DNA from: an uncultured Bacteroidota bacterium
Lineage (GTDB): Bacteria; Bacteroidota; Bacteroidia; Flavobacteriales; Schleiferiaceae
Direction of reading: 5' to 3'
Assembly: GCA_913057235.1 (NCBI GenBank)
Contig: CAJXNI010000014.1
Location: 20,427-84,426, forward strand
DNA: 64,000 nt
Shown here: piece by piece, positions 42,445-50,028 of the stretch
How the letters are laid out: each line of letters starts with the position of its first letter
How positions within the stretch are numbered: the first letter of the stretch is position 1
Made by a program: the position numbers and the translations under genes
Notes under the pieces: model-generated
The model's database searches: none
Told to the model about the DNA's origin: nothing
Seen by the model: the letters and a program-made list of their open reading frames with translations, nothing else

Positions 42445-45144
42445 TTGCGAGTTTCGGCCTTAAAGTCCATTTTTTTATTAACGTGTTTTGTTGGTTTAAT
42501 TGCCTCCCTTCAGGCGCAAGTAGAGCCCGCTGATAGTACTAAATTTAATTTAGATAGCATCGGTAATCCATCGGCCACAGCCCAACCTGCTCAAGACACT
42601 ACTGAGCCCGACACCGCCAAACGCAGCCTTAGCACTGATAGTACGTACACCACCACGGTAAAAAACGAGCGGGGTTTGCTGGATTATCAGGTTGTGTATG
42701 ATGCGGAAGATAGCATTATTACTTCTTTAAGTGGCAATACCGTAGAGCTTTATAATCAGGCCATTGTGGAGTATGGCGACATTAAAATGGAGGCAGGCTA
42801 CATACGAATTGAGTTTGATAAAAGTGAACTGAGTGCCCGAGGCATTACCGACACGGCCGGGGAGATTATTCAAAAACCCATTTTTACCGAGAAAGGAAAA
42901 CAGTACCGGGCCGATGAAATGCGCTATAATTTTGAAAGTCAGAAGGCACGGATTAATAAAGTGATTACCCAAGAGGGAGAGGGCTTTTTGCACGGGGAAC
43001 ACATTAAAAAAACAGACGAAAAAACTTTTTATATTAAAAATGGCTCATTTACCACCTGCTCACATGAAGATCCGCATTTTAGCATTGTAACCCCCAAAGC
43101 CAAAGTAATAAGTGGTGAGAAGGTGGTCACCAAATTTGCCTACCTTGAGATTGCCGACATCCCCACCCCCTTAATGGTACCCTTTGGTTTTTTCCCCACT
43201 ACCGATAAGCGTAAATCAGGTATTATTATCCCGGCCTATGGCAACTCTGAATTTAGGGGCTATTTTCTTCAAAACGGAGGTTTTTACTGGGCCACCAATG
43301 ATTACATGGACTTAACCTTGCAAGGTGACATTTACACTCAAGGAGGTTTTGGACTGCGGGCCAACAGCAACTACAAGATGCGCTACAAATACTCCGGTAA
43401 TGTAGATTTGAGCTACAACCTTTTGCGCTTTGGGCGCGAAGAGTTTGCTGAGTTTATTTCCCAATCTTTTAACAACAGTTCTGACTTTGCCATCGGCTGG
43501 CGGCACCAGCAAGACCCTAAATCCAACCCCAGTAACCGCTTTTCGGCTAACGTAAATATTGCCACCGCCCAGTATTTTAAGGTAACCAGCATAAACCCAA
43601 ACCAGGTGCAACAAAACCGCTTAAACTCCAGTGTTACTTACAGTAAAAACTGGGTGGGCCGCCCCTATAGAATGAATGTAACCTTAAATCACAGTCAAAA
43701 CAACCAAACCCAACAGCTTACTTTAACCTTGCCGCAGGTAAACTTTGCCACTAACCGTTTCTTTCCTTTTAAAAACAGTGAGCGGGTGGGGGGTAAAAAG
43801 TGGTATGAAGAAATTGGTATCACCTATACTGTAGATGGCCAAAATCGCATCACAACCCGGCTAGATAAACCGGTGTTCACCGAAAATGTGTTTAGAGACA
43901 GCAGCCAAATGGGGATACGGCACAATATTCCCATTGCCGCTAACTATAAAGTGTTTAGAAATATTGTTTTTAACCCCAGCGTGAATTTTACGGAGCGCTG
44001 GTATCCTAGTAAACTGGAGTACGGTTATGACACGGCTACGGAACGAGTAGTGGCTGTTGACACTTTGCGCGGCTTTTTTGCCAATAGAGATTTTAACGTA
44101 AATGCCAATTTCTCTACTCGGCTTTACGGCTTGTTTCGTTACCGCGGCTACCTGCAAGCTCTCAGGCACCAGTTTACGCCCAATGTAGGTTTTAGTTACA
44201 GACCAGATTTTAGTGATGATGCCTGGGGCTATTATCAAAGAGTGCGAAATGAGTCTACCGGTGAAGATGAGGTGGTAAACCCCTACTCACGCGGGGTGTA
44301 CGGTTCAGCCGGAAGTGGCCAGCAGGGAAATATTAACTTGGGCATGCAGAACACATTGGAGGCCAAGGTGCGGGATGAAAAAGACTCTACGGGGCTCAAA
44401 AAAATAAAGATTCTGGAGCGCTTTAGTTTAAACACGGCCTACAACATGGCCGCTGAAGAAAGGCCCTGGTCTGATTTAAATATGGCCGTATCCTCCTCTG
44501 CTTTAGAAGGCTTGGTGCGCATGAACTACAATTCACGTTACAGCTTTTATGGTTTTGATAATGGCGAGGGCGGCTTGCAAAACCAGACCGCCTGGGAGGT
44601 GAACCGGCAGCTACTGCGCGTTACCAGCCAAACCTTTACCCTGGGCTTAAATCTAAATGCCAATAGATTTAGAGGCAAGGGCAAAAAGGAAAAAGAAGAA
44701 GAACCAGGCAAGGGAGATGACAATCCCGCGGCTGTAGATGAACCAGCCCCGCCTGATTTGGGCGTAACCGAGGGAGACGTAGACTACTACTCTTTGCCGG
44801 GCTACGTAGATTTTAAAGCACCCTGGTCTTTAAATCTAAACTACAACATGCGTAAAAACTCCGGAGGTGCAGGGGCCCCCACTATTAGCCAGGCCATTAC
44901 TGCCAATGGCAATATAGACATTACCGAAGGATGGAAAATAGCTTTTAGTACCGGTTATGATATTGAAGCGGAAAGATTTACCATTACCACCTTTGACTTT
45001 TACCGCGATCTCCATTGCTGGGAAATTCGCTGCAGTTGGGTGCCCATTGGCTTTCAACAGACCTACGTAATTACCATTAACGTAAAAGCCGATATGCTGC
45101 AAGACTTAAAGCTAGAGCGTAGAAGAGGCTTTGGTGATTTGTAG
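42445..45144 (+). CDS. lptD: LPS assembly protein LptD-like outer membrane protein
   Basis: Outer membrane translocon that inserts LPS in the outer leaflet. The 899 aa show a signal peptide (to about 25, SLQAQ), an OstA-like beta-jellyroll (about 65-220: GNTVELYNQAIVEYGDIKMEAGYI, KQYRADEMRYNFESQKARI) and a long barrel of aromatic-rich strands. It lies divergent from the amidase-MlaD pair. The best start is TTG 42445 (MRVSALKSIF); no ATG or GTG gives an intact signal peptide. The 3' end overlaps the convergent amidotransferase gene by 33 bp. Confidence 0.9.
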   Translation: MRVSALKSIFLLTCFVGLIASLQAQVEPADSTKFNLDSIGNPSATAQPAQDTTEPDTAKRSLSTDSTYTTTVKNERGLLDYQVVYDAEDSIITSLSGNTVELYNQAIVEYGDIKMEAGYIRIEFDKSELSARGITDTAGEIIQKPIFTEKGKQYRADEMRYNFESQKARINKVITQEGEGFLHGEHIKKTDEKTFYIKNGSFTTCSHEDPHFSIVTPKAKVISGEKVVTKFAYLEIADIPTPLMVPFGFFPTTDKRKSGIIIPAYGNSEFRGYFLQNGGFYWATNDYMDLTLQGDIYTQGGFGLRANSNYKMRYKYSGNVDLSYNLLRFGREEFAEFISQSFNNSSDFAIGWRHQQDPKSNPSNRFSANVNIATAQYFKVTSINPNQVQQNRLNSSVTYSKNWVGRPYRMNVTLNHSQNNQTQQLTLTLPQVNFATNRFFPFKNSERVGGKKWYEEIGITYTVDGQNRITTRLDKPVFTENVFRDSSQMGIRHNIPIAANYKVFRNIVFNPSVNFTERWYPSKLEYGYDTATERVVAVDTLRGFFANRDFNVNANFSTRLYGLFRYRGYLQALRHQFTPNVGFSYRPDFSDDAWGYYQRVRNESTGEDEVVNPYSRGVYGSAGSGQQGNINLGMQNTLEAKVRDEKDSTGLKKIKILERFSLNTAYNMAAEERPWSDLNMAVSSSALEGLVRMNYNSRYSFYGFDNGEGGLQNQTAWEVNRQLLRVTSQTFTLGLNLNANRFRGKGKKEKEEEPGKGDDNPAAVDEPAPPDLGVTEGDVDYYSLPGYVDFKAPWSLNLNYNMRKNSGGAGAPTISQAITANGNIDITEGWKIAFSTGYDIEAERFTITTFDFYRDLHCWEIRCSWVPIGFQQTYVITINVKADMLQDLKLERRRGFGDL

Positions 45145-45714
45145 CTTGCTGCGGTTCACCCAGTTTTCGAGAATTAATTTTCCATGCTCGCTCATAATAG
45201 ACTCAGGGTGAAACTGCACACCCGCCAGGGGTAGGCTAGTATGTTCAAAGGCCATGGTAACGGTAGCATCGCGCCAAGCGGTCACTTTAAATCTTTCTTG
45301 AAAGTGAGGCGTATCCTTGATGGCCCAGCTATGGTAAAGCCCCACCTTAAAGGATTCCGGGAGGCCATTTAACAGCCAGCTTTCGCCTTGTCGAGTAATA
45401 TTTCTGCTAAGGCCATGCGCCACTTCGTTTTGGTTATAGAGTTCGGCGCCAAAAACAGCCCCTAAAGCTTGCGCCCCCAGGCACACGCCTAAAATTGCTT
45501 TTTGAGACCAGTAGGTTTTAATAAGATCCAGGGTTAGCCCCGCTTGCTCAGGCAGGCCAGGCCCCGGTGAAATAACCACATGACTAAATTCCTCTACCTC
45601 TTCAAGGCTCAACTCGTTATTCCTTTTCACCACTATTTGAGAGCATAACGGCTGTAGATAGTGGTAGAGGTTGTAGGTGAAAGAATCGAAATTATCGAGT
45701 AGTAAAAGCTTCAT
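45112..45714 (-). CDS. pabA: Glutamine amidotransferase, anthranilate/aminodeoxychorismate synthase component II
   Basis: Class I glutaminase that supplies ammonia for anthranilate or 4-amino-4-deoxychorismate. The N-terminus LLLDNFDSFTYNLYHYLQ is typical of TrpG/PabA; the nucleophile is in GVCLGAQALG and the His-Glu pair in GVQFHPESIMSEHG. I chose ATG 45712-45714 (MKLLLLDNF) rather than the in-frame start 12 codons upstream. No trpE or pabB gene is adjacent, so the branch (tryptophan or folate) is unresolved. The C-terminal 11 codons overlap lptD on the other strand. Confidence 0.9.
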   Translation of the reverse strand: MKLLLLDNFDSFTYNLYHYLQPLCSQIVVKRNNELSLEEVEEFSHVVISPGPGLPEQAGLTLDLIKTYWSQKAILGVCLGAQALGAVFGAELYNQNEVAHGLSRNITRQGESWLLNGLPESFKVGLYHSWAIKDTPHFQERFKVTAWRDATVTMAFEHTSLPLAGVQFHPESIMSEHGKLILENWVNRSKLQITKASSTL

Positions 45715-45739
45715 AACTTGCCGCAAAAATGCAGAATAA

Positions 45740-46123
45740 ATGAAGACCATAATTAAAACAGCTAAGGCTCCGGCACCTATAGGTCCTTACAATCAAGCTG
45801 TACTTAGCGGTGGTACGCTTTACGTAAGTGGCCAAATTGGGCTCAAGGCCGATGGCGAAACCTTTGTAAACGAAAACATATTGGCAGAAACGGAACAGGT
45901 AATGCGTAATTTAGAAGCGGTACTGAATGCCGCTGATATGGACTTTAGCCATGTGCTAAAGTGCTCCATTTTTGTGATGGATATGGCTGATTTCTCGGCC
46001 ATTAACGAAATGTATGGTGGCTTTTTTAAGGCTGAGACAGCTCCGGCCCGTGAAACAGTGCAGGTTGCGGCCTTACCTAAAAACGCGCGGGTAGAAATAT
46101 CGGCTATAGCCCGTAAAGAGTAG
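45740..46123 (+). CDS. ridA: RidA family reactive-intermediate deaminase
   Basis: Hydrolyses reactive enamine/imine intermediates (2-aminoacrylate) made by PLP enzymes. 127 aa, trimeric YjgF fold. PIGPYNQAV, TLYVSGQIG and the C-terminal ETAPARETVQVAALPKNARVEISAIA carry the substrate-binding Arg and catalytic-site Glu. It is divergent from the amidotransferase gene, with a 25-bp gap. Confidence 0.95.
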   Translation: MKTIIKTAKAPAPIGPYNQAVLSGGTLYVSGQIGLKADGETFVNENILAETEQVMRNLEAVLNAADMDFSHVLKCSIFVMDMADFSAINEMYGGFFKAETAPARETVQVAALPKNARVEISAIARKE

Positions 46124-46200
46124 CCCATAAGGGCTACCAAAATTTACCTTAGATGGCTTACCTTCGCAGCCGCAATTGTAGAACACCCAAATTAATACAT

Positions 46201-47589
46201 ATGGATTTTGATTTAATAGTTGTTGGTAGTGGTCCTGGTGGTTACGTTACGGCCATTAGAGCCTCTCAATTAGGACTAAAAACAGCCGTAGTTGAGCGTG
46301 AAAGCTTAGGCGGTATTTGCCTAAACTGGGGTTGCATCCCTACCAAAGCGCTACTTAAAAGTGCCAATGTTTTTGATTACATCAATCATGCTGATGATTA
46401 CGGTATTAAAGTAGAAAAAGCTGATAAGGATTTTAACGCAGTGGTAAAGCGCAGCCGCGATGTTGCCAACGGCATGAGCAATGGCGTAAAATTCTTAATG
46501 AAGAAAAACAAAATTGAAACTTTAATGGGCACTGGTAAAGTGCTCAAAGGCAAAAAGGTAGAAGTTACCGGAGAAGATGGTAAGAGTAAAACTTACAGCG
46601 CCAAGAATATAATTATTGCCACCGGAGCACGCAGCAGAGAGCTACCTAACCTAAAGCAAGACGGTGAAAAGGTGATTGGCTACCGCAAGGCCATGACCTT
46701 AGAAAAGCAGCCTAAGAAAATGATAGTAGTAGGCTCAGGCGCCATAGGCGTTGAGTTTGCCTATTTCTACAATGCCATGGGTACGGAGGTAACCATAGTT
46801 GAATACTTGCCCAATATTGTGCCCGTAGAGGATGAAGACGTGTCAAAACAATTGGAGCGTACCTACAAAAAGAACGGAATAAAAATTAAAACCAATACCG
46901 AAGTAACCAAAGTAGATACTTCCGGTGAAGGCTGTAAAGTAACCGTAAAAGGTAAAAAAGGCGAAGAAACCCTGGAGTGTGATGTAGTACTTTCAGCGGT
47001 GGGTGTGCAAGCCAACCTGGAAAATATTGGCTTAGAAGAGGTGGGCATTAAAACCGATAAAGGCAAAATTGTAGTAGACGATTATTACAAGACCAGCGTA
47101 GATGGCTATTACGCCATAGGTGATTGTGTGCCTGGTCCCGCGCTGGCACACGTGGCTTCTGCCGAAGGGATCATTTGCGTGGAGAAAATGGCCGGTCACA
47201 ATCCTTTACCTCTAGATTACGGCAACTTACCGGGCTGTACCTACTGCTTCCCAGAAATTGCTTCCGTAGGTATGACCGAGAAACAAGCCAAGGAAGCCGG
47301 CTACGAATTAAAGGTGGGTAAATTTCCTTTTTCAGCTAGTGGTAAGGCCAGTGCGGCTGGTCATAAAGATGGCTTTGTGAAAGTGATTTTTGACGCTAAA
47401 TACGGTGAGTTTTTAGGTTGCCACATGATAGGCGCCAACGTTACCGAAATGATTGCTGAGGCTGTAGTGGCGCGCAAGCTTGAAACTACGGGCATGGAAA
47501 TTATCAAATCAGTGCACCCGCACCCCACTATGAGTGAAGCGGTAATGGAGGCTGCAGCCGATGCCTATGGCGAGGTGATTCACCTATAG
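46201..47589 (+). CDS. lpdA: Dihydrolipoyl dehydrogenase
   Basis: FAD-dependent E3 subunit of the pyruvate/2-oxoglutarate dehydrogenase and glycine cleavage complexes. FAD-binding IVVGSGPGGYVTAIRAS, redox-active disulfide GGICLNWGCIPTKAL (about 40-54), NAD-binding VVGSGAIGVEF and the C-terminal catalytic HPHPTMSEA are all present. I chose ATG 46201 (MDFDLIVVG, 462 aa); the open frame upstream adds a non-conserved 16-residue stretch. A strong terminator follows. Confidence 0.97.
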   Translation: MDFDLIVVGSGPGGYVTAIRASQLGLKTAVVERESLGGICLNWGCIPTKALLKSANVFDYINHADDYGIKVEKADKDFNAVVKRSRDVANGMSNGVKFLMKKNKIETLMGTGKVLKGKKVEVTGEDGKSKTYSAKNIIIATGARSRELPNLKQDGEKVIGYRKAMTLEKQPKKMIVVGSGAIGVEFAYFYNAMGTEVTIVEYLPNIVPVEDEDVSKQLERTYKKNGIKIKTNTEVTKVDTSGEGCKVTVKGKKGEETLECDVVLSAVGVQANLENIGLEEVGIKTDKGKIVVDDYYKTSVDGYYAIGDCVPGPALAHVASAEGIICVEKMAGHNPLPLDYGNLPGCTYCFPEIASVGMTEKQAKEAGYELKVGKFPFSASGKASAAGHKDGFVKVIFDAKYGEFLGCHMIGANVTEMIAEAVVARKLETTGMEIIKSVHPHPTMSEAVMEAAADAYGEVIHL

Positions 47590-47617
47590 AAAAACTTCCC
47601 CTTAGTAGATTATTTTT

Positions 47618-47642
47618 AAAGCCCCGGTCTGGGGCTTTTTTT
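47618..47642 (+). terminator. Rho-independent terminator after lpdA
   Basis: Stem AAAGCCCC (47618-47625) and GGGGCTTT (47631-47638), 5-nt loop, followed by a T run. It ends the lpdA transcript and isolates it from the following gene. Confidence 0.9.
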
Positions 47643-47698
47643 ATGGTTACTCATTTCAAGCAAGGGGAACAGTATTTTTAAAAAGGGAAAAAATATAC

Positions 47699-48235
47699 AT
47701 GAAAAAAAACAGCGTATTCATTGCTACCAGCCTAGATGGCTTTATTGCCGATAAAAATGGTGGATTGGATTGGCTTCAGGAAGTGCCTAATCCAGAAAAT
47801 AACGACATGGGCTATGCAGATTTCATGCAAAGAATTGATGCATTGCTTATGGGACGTAAGACCTTTGAAACCATTTGCGGCTTTGACGGGCCCTGGCCTT
47901 ACCACAAACCTGTTTTTGTGCTAAGTAATCGTTTACCTGAAATCCCAAAAGGTTACAAAGGTAAAGCGTTCTTGGTGAATGGTTCTTTAACTAGTGTGCT
48001 TAGCCAAATAAATGCTTTGGGCCATAATAACTTGTACATTGATGGAGGTATAACCGTGCAAAGCTTCCTGAAAGAAGATTTAATTGATGAGTTGATTATA
48101 ACCACTTTCCCTATTCTACTAGGTGGTGGCACACCTTTATTTTCAGAATTGCCAGAGAGACGCAATTTTGAACTAGCTGGGTTTGCCTCTTTTCTCAATG
48201 CGGTTACTCAATCTCAATATCTACGAAAAAGGTAA
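47699..48235 (+). CDS. Dihydrofolate reductase family protein (RibD C-terminal fold)
   Basis: 178-aa NADPH-dependent reductase fold of the YwjB/RibD_C type. KKNSVFIATSLDGFIADKNGGLDWL at the start, LMGRKTFETICGF and the pyridine-nucleotide loop YIDGGITVQSFLKE are family strings. These stand-alone proteins are usually not true folate reductases and have unknown substrates. It sits alone after a terminator, directly before the interrupted acetyltransferase gene. Confidence 0.88.
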   Translation: MKKNSVFIATSLDGFIADKNGGLDWLQEVPNPENNDMGYADFMQRIDALLMGRKTFETICGFDGPWPYHKPVFVLSNRLPEIPKGYKGKAFLVNGSLTSVLSQINALGHNNLYIDGGITVQSFLKEDLIDELIITTFPILLGGGTPLFSELPERRNFELAGFASFLNAVTQSQYLRKR

Positions 48236-48256
48236 AACAACTTTACCACCACCAAA

Positions 48257-48493
48257 ATGAAAAAGATACAGCTAAAAAAAGCAACCATTCAAGACAAGCC
48301 TGCCTTGGTAAGCTATGCACGTGAGCTAAATCAAGAGGAGTTTACACAGTTGAATAGATAGGCAAAAATTTTAAAAGCCATTGCCGCTGGCGAGTGCTTT
48401 CTCATTGTGACTGGCCAGCAAGAAGTAGGCTTTTTGATTTTTGATTACCGCTTTTTTGATCAAGGTTGGTTAGAGCTTATTATTATAGATGAG
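48257..48493 (+). pseudogene. GNAT acetyltransferase, N-terminal half (interrupted gene)
   Basis: Starts with ATG and MKKIQLKKATIQDKPALVSY, the typical beta1-alpha1 of GNAT N-acetyltransferases, and runs 79 codons through AAGECFLIV and WLELIIIDE (beta4). A TAG stop interrupts it at 48359-48361 (codon 35). At 48493 it is cut by a 1,116-bp insertion. The acetyl-CoA-binding half continues at 49610 in the same frame once the insertion is removed: GAG (48491-48493) joins TTG (49610) to read IIIDELHRNKGIGSK. The joined protein would be 148 aa, a normal GNAT size. The nonsense mutation is probably a later loss. Confidence 0.85.
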
Positions 48494-48504
48494 TTTTGCC
48501 TCAT

Positions 48505-48544
48505 TAAAAAAGCAGAGCTCAAACCGAACGAAAGAACTCTGCTT
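48505..48544 (-). terminator. Rho-independent terminator of the cassette monooxygenase-like gene
   Basis: Stem AAGCAGAG (48510-48517) and CTCTGCTT (48537-48544) with a 19-nt loop. On the minus strand it is followed by a run of T, directly after the stop of the gene at 48554. Confidence 0.75.
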
Positions 48545-48553
48545 AAATGAAAA

Positions 48554-48880
48554 TTACTTTTTTGGGAGAAGTCTTCCACTAACAGGTTCAAGGTCATACA
48601 TTACAAATGTATCGATAATGCTGTCCATATCCTCATTTTCTCCGTGATCGTCTTTTCCTTGTTCTGTTTCAAGAAAGTTATAAAGCGTTTCTTTCTTGTC
48701 GTAAGTTGACCATACTACTACTGTGTTTCTTTCTTCATCAACACTTACCTGATAAGCTAAAAGACCGTCAGATCTTTTGTCCATCTTCATAGTTGGAGCT
48801 TTCGCAATTCTTACCAAGTCCTCAAGTTTACCAGGTTTTGCAGTAGATAATGATACAAATGTGTACGTAGGATTACTCAT
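48554..48880 (-). CDS. Antibiotic-biosynthesis-monooxygenase-like small protein
   Basis: 108 aa, predicted ferredoxin-like dimeric alpha-beta barrel: YTFVSLSTAKPGKLEDLVRIA, then GLLAYQVSVDEERNTVVVWSTYDKKETLYNFLET. The pattern of a first strand, long helix, then strand-strand ending in a WxxY-type core resembles ABM/quinol monooxygenases or heme-degrading relatives, but no catalytic residue can be assigned. It is divergent from a MarR-type gene, which may repress it. Both lie in the cassette inserted in the GNAT gene. Confidence 0.65.
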   Translation of the reverse strand: MSNPTYTFVSLSTAKPGKLEDLVRIAKAPTMKMDKRSDGLLAYQVSVDEERNTVVVWSTYDKKETLYNFLETEQGKDDHGENEDMDSIIDTFVMYDLEPVSGRLLPKK

Positions 48881-48990
48881 AATCGTTGTTATTTTGACTT
48901 ATTACTATGTTTCTGATGCAAATCTAGTATATTATTTCATATGCATGGCTTTTGATGTATATTTGTTCAAATCCGAATTAATTTGATAAA
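48881..48990. promoter_or_regulatory. Divergent promoter region of the cassette genes
   Basis: A 110-bp AT-rich spacer with one -7 box for each direction: TAGATTTG on the minus strand (48919-48926) and TATATTTG on the plus strand (48958-48965), both exact TAnnTTTG matches. Between them lies the short palindrome CATATG (48939-48944), where a MarR-type regulator could bind; the operator is inference only. Confidence 0.5.
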
Positions 48991-49542
48991 ATGGATTACA
49001 CCTTATTCAAAAAAATAATAGAGCTAGTAGAAGTATATCAAGAAGGACACTCCTCTGAAAAAGTAGAAGACTTTACCATTTGGCTAAACAACACCCTTTT
49101 TTCAGCTAATAGCGAAGATGATCATTCAACCCATGCTGAATTGGTCCTAGCTTTCAAGTTGATGTACCTGAACAAAGAATTGAAGAAACAGACTAAAAGT
49201 ATTTTGTCTAAATCACGTATTTCTTCAATTGATGAATACAGCTTCTTATTGCATTTAGACTATCAAGAAAGCTTCAGAAAAATGGAAATAGTAGAAATGC
49301 ACAATCTAGAAGCACCAACCGGAATTGAGATTATCAAACGACTTTTGAAGAATGAGTTTACTGAGGAGTTTCCCGACAAGGAAGATAAAAGAGCTAAGAG
49401 AATTAAGATTACGAAAAAGGGACTTGCAGAATTGAATACTCTTAAACCAAAAATCGATGAAATTTTCACTAAGTTTTCAGAACCATTAAGCTTGAATGAG
49501 AAGATTCAATTTAGTGGTATTTTAGACAAACTAATTGAATGA
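48991..49542 (+). CDS. MarR-like winged-helix transcriptional regulator
   Basis: 183 aa. The central part has a wHTH pattern: a helix-turn-helix candidate around SRISSIDEYSFLLHLDYQE, MHNLEAPTGIEIIKRLLKNEF, then a basic wing KRAKRIKITKKGLAELNTLKPKIDEIF. The wing followed by G-x-x-E/A-L is characteristic of MarR proteins. The divergent neighbour encodes a monooxygenase-like protein, a common MarR-regulator arrangement. It lies within the cassette, 12 bp ahead of the attC-like site. Confidence 0.75.
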   Translation: MDYTLFKKIIELVEVYQEGHSSEKVEDFTIWLNNTLFSANSEDDHSTHAELVLAFKLMYLNKELKKQTKSILSKSRISSIDEYSFLLHLDYQESFRKMEIVEMHNLEAPTGIEIIKRLLKNEFTEEFPDKEDKRAKRIKITKKGLAELNTLKPKIDEIFTKFSEPLSLNEKIQFSGILDKLIE

Positions 49543-49554
49543 AATAAAAAACGA

Positions 49555-49609
49555 GGCACAACAAAACCTCTACGCAATGCCCTTCGGGACACTGCGCATA
49601 GCCAGAACG
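49555..49609 (+). repeat. attC-like imperfect palindrome at the right end of the cassette
   Basis: Begins GGCACAAC (49555-49562); the inner arms are CTACGCAATGCCC (49569-49581) and GGACACTGCGCATAG (49586-49600) around a TTCG loop, and the segment ends AACG before TTGCACC of the host gene. The outer arm GGCACAAC pairs 7 of 8 with G plus the left cassette end TTTTGCC, and 6 of 8 with GTTGCACC at the present junction. The AAC/GTT core is as in integron attC sites, but the RYYYAAC and GTTRRRY consensus is not fully met. Confidence 0.65.
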
Positions 49610-49819
49610 TTGCACCGAAATAAAGGTATAGGAAGTAAAGTCCTTCAGCTTTTAGTTGAGCATTGCAAGGCTGAGAAACTCTTTACATCTACTAATCGGT
49701 CTAACCTTGCCATGCAAAAGGCATTGGCACGTTCTAAATTCAGCTATGCAGGAAAGTTAATTGGTTTGGACCAGGGAGACCCCGAACTCTTTTTCTTTAA
49801 ATCAACTAAAAAAGGTTAA
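49610..49819 (+). pseudogene. GNAT acetyltransferase, C-terminal half (interrupted gene)
   Basis: 69 codons from TTG to TAA. LHRNKGIGSKVLQLLVEHC is the acetyl-CoA pyrophosphate-binding motif (R/Q-x-x-G-x-G/A) and helix of GNAT enzymes. TSTNRSNLAMQKALARSKFSYAGKL is the following beta5-alpha4 with the N-x-x-A/M-x-x-L pattern. The frame is open further upstream only by reading through the attC-like site, so this is not an independent gene. See the N-terminal half at 48257. Confidence 0.85.
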
Positions 49820-49847
49820 GCCCTATACTTGAAAAGATTCACTAAAA

Positions 49848-49985
49848 CTAACTACTAGGGCCTTCGCTTGTGGAGCAGTAATTTTCCATTTCTGGGTCGG
49901 CTCTGGAAAAATGTTTGAGGGCCTTAATATACAGGCCGTAGCTACGCCCATTTTTACCTCTCATTTTAATAAAAAGGGTGCGCAT
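49848..49985 (-). CDS. Possible small protein (45 aa)
   Basis: ATG at 49983-49985, stop TAG at 49848-49850. The sequence is basic and starts MRTLFIKMRGKNGRSYGLYI, with a Cys near the C-terminus (MENYCSTSEG). No signal peptide or membrane segment. I do not recognise a family. Codon use looks plausible, but the reading may be chance or the end of a lost gene. The rest of 49820-50028 holds nothing else that I can see. Confidence 0.3.
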   Translation of the reverse strand: MRTLFIKMRGKNGRSYGLYIKALKHFSRADPEMENYCSTSEGPSS

Positions 49986-50028
49986 AAAACATCAATTGCT
50001 TTAATTTAGTCTTCTCATTTTTCCTGCC

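Larger units (their letters stand above)
48494..49609 (+). mobile_element. Integron-cassette-like insertion (1,116 bp) carrying two divergent genes
   Basis: Boundaries were found by restoring the split GNAT frame: the host reads ...GATGAG | TTGCACCGA..., and the insert starts TTTTGCC and ends ...CCAGAACG. Both junctions fall inside a G/TT triplet, the cut made by integron integrases. The last ~55 bp form an imperfect palindrome with a TTCG loop. Joining the insert ends makes GTTTTGCC, which pairs 7 of 8 with GGCACAAC at 49555-49562, as an attC site should. Contents: a monooxygenase-like gene (minus), its terminator and a MarR-type gene (plus), each with its own promoter. No integrase gene lies in the window. 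Confidence 0.7.

Noticed and set aside
46153..46200. Upstream start for lpdA adding 16 residues
   Set aside because: The added residues are not part of the flavoprotein fold; ATG 46201 gives the conserved MDFDLIVVG start.
49535..49609. Start of the GNAT C-half frame ahead of 49610 as an independent gene
   Set aside because: The first 25 codons translate the attC-like palindrome and overlap the MarR-type gene; only the part from TTG 49610 matches a GNAT enzyme.
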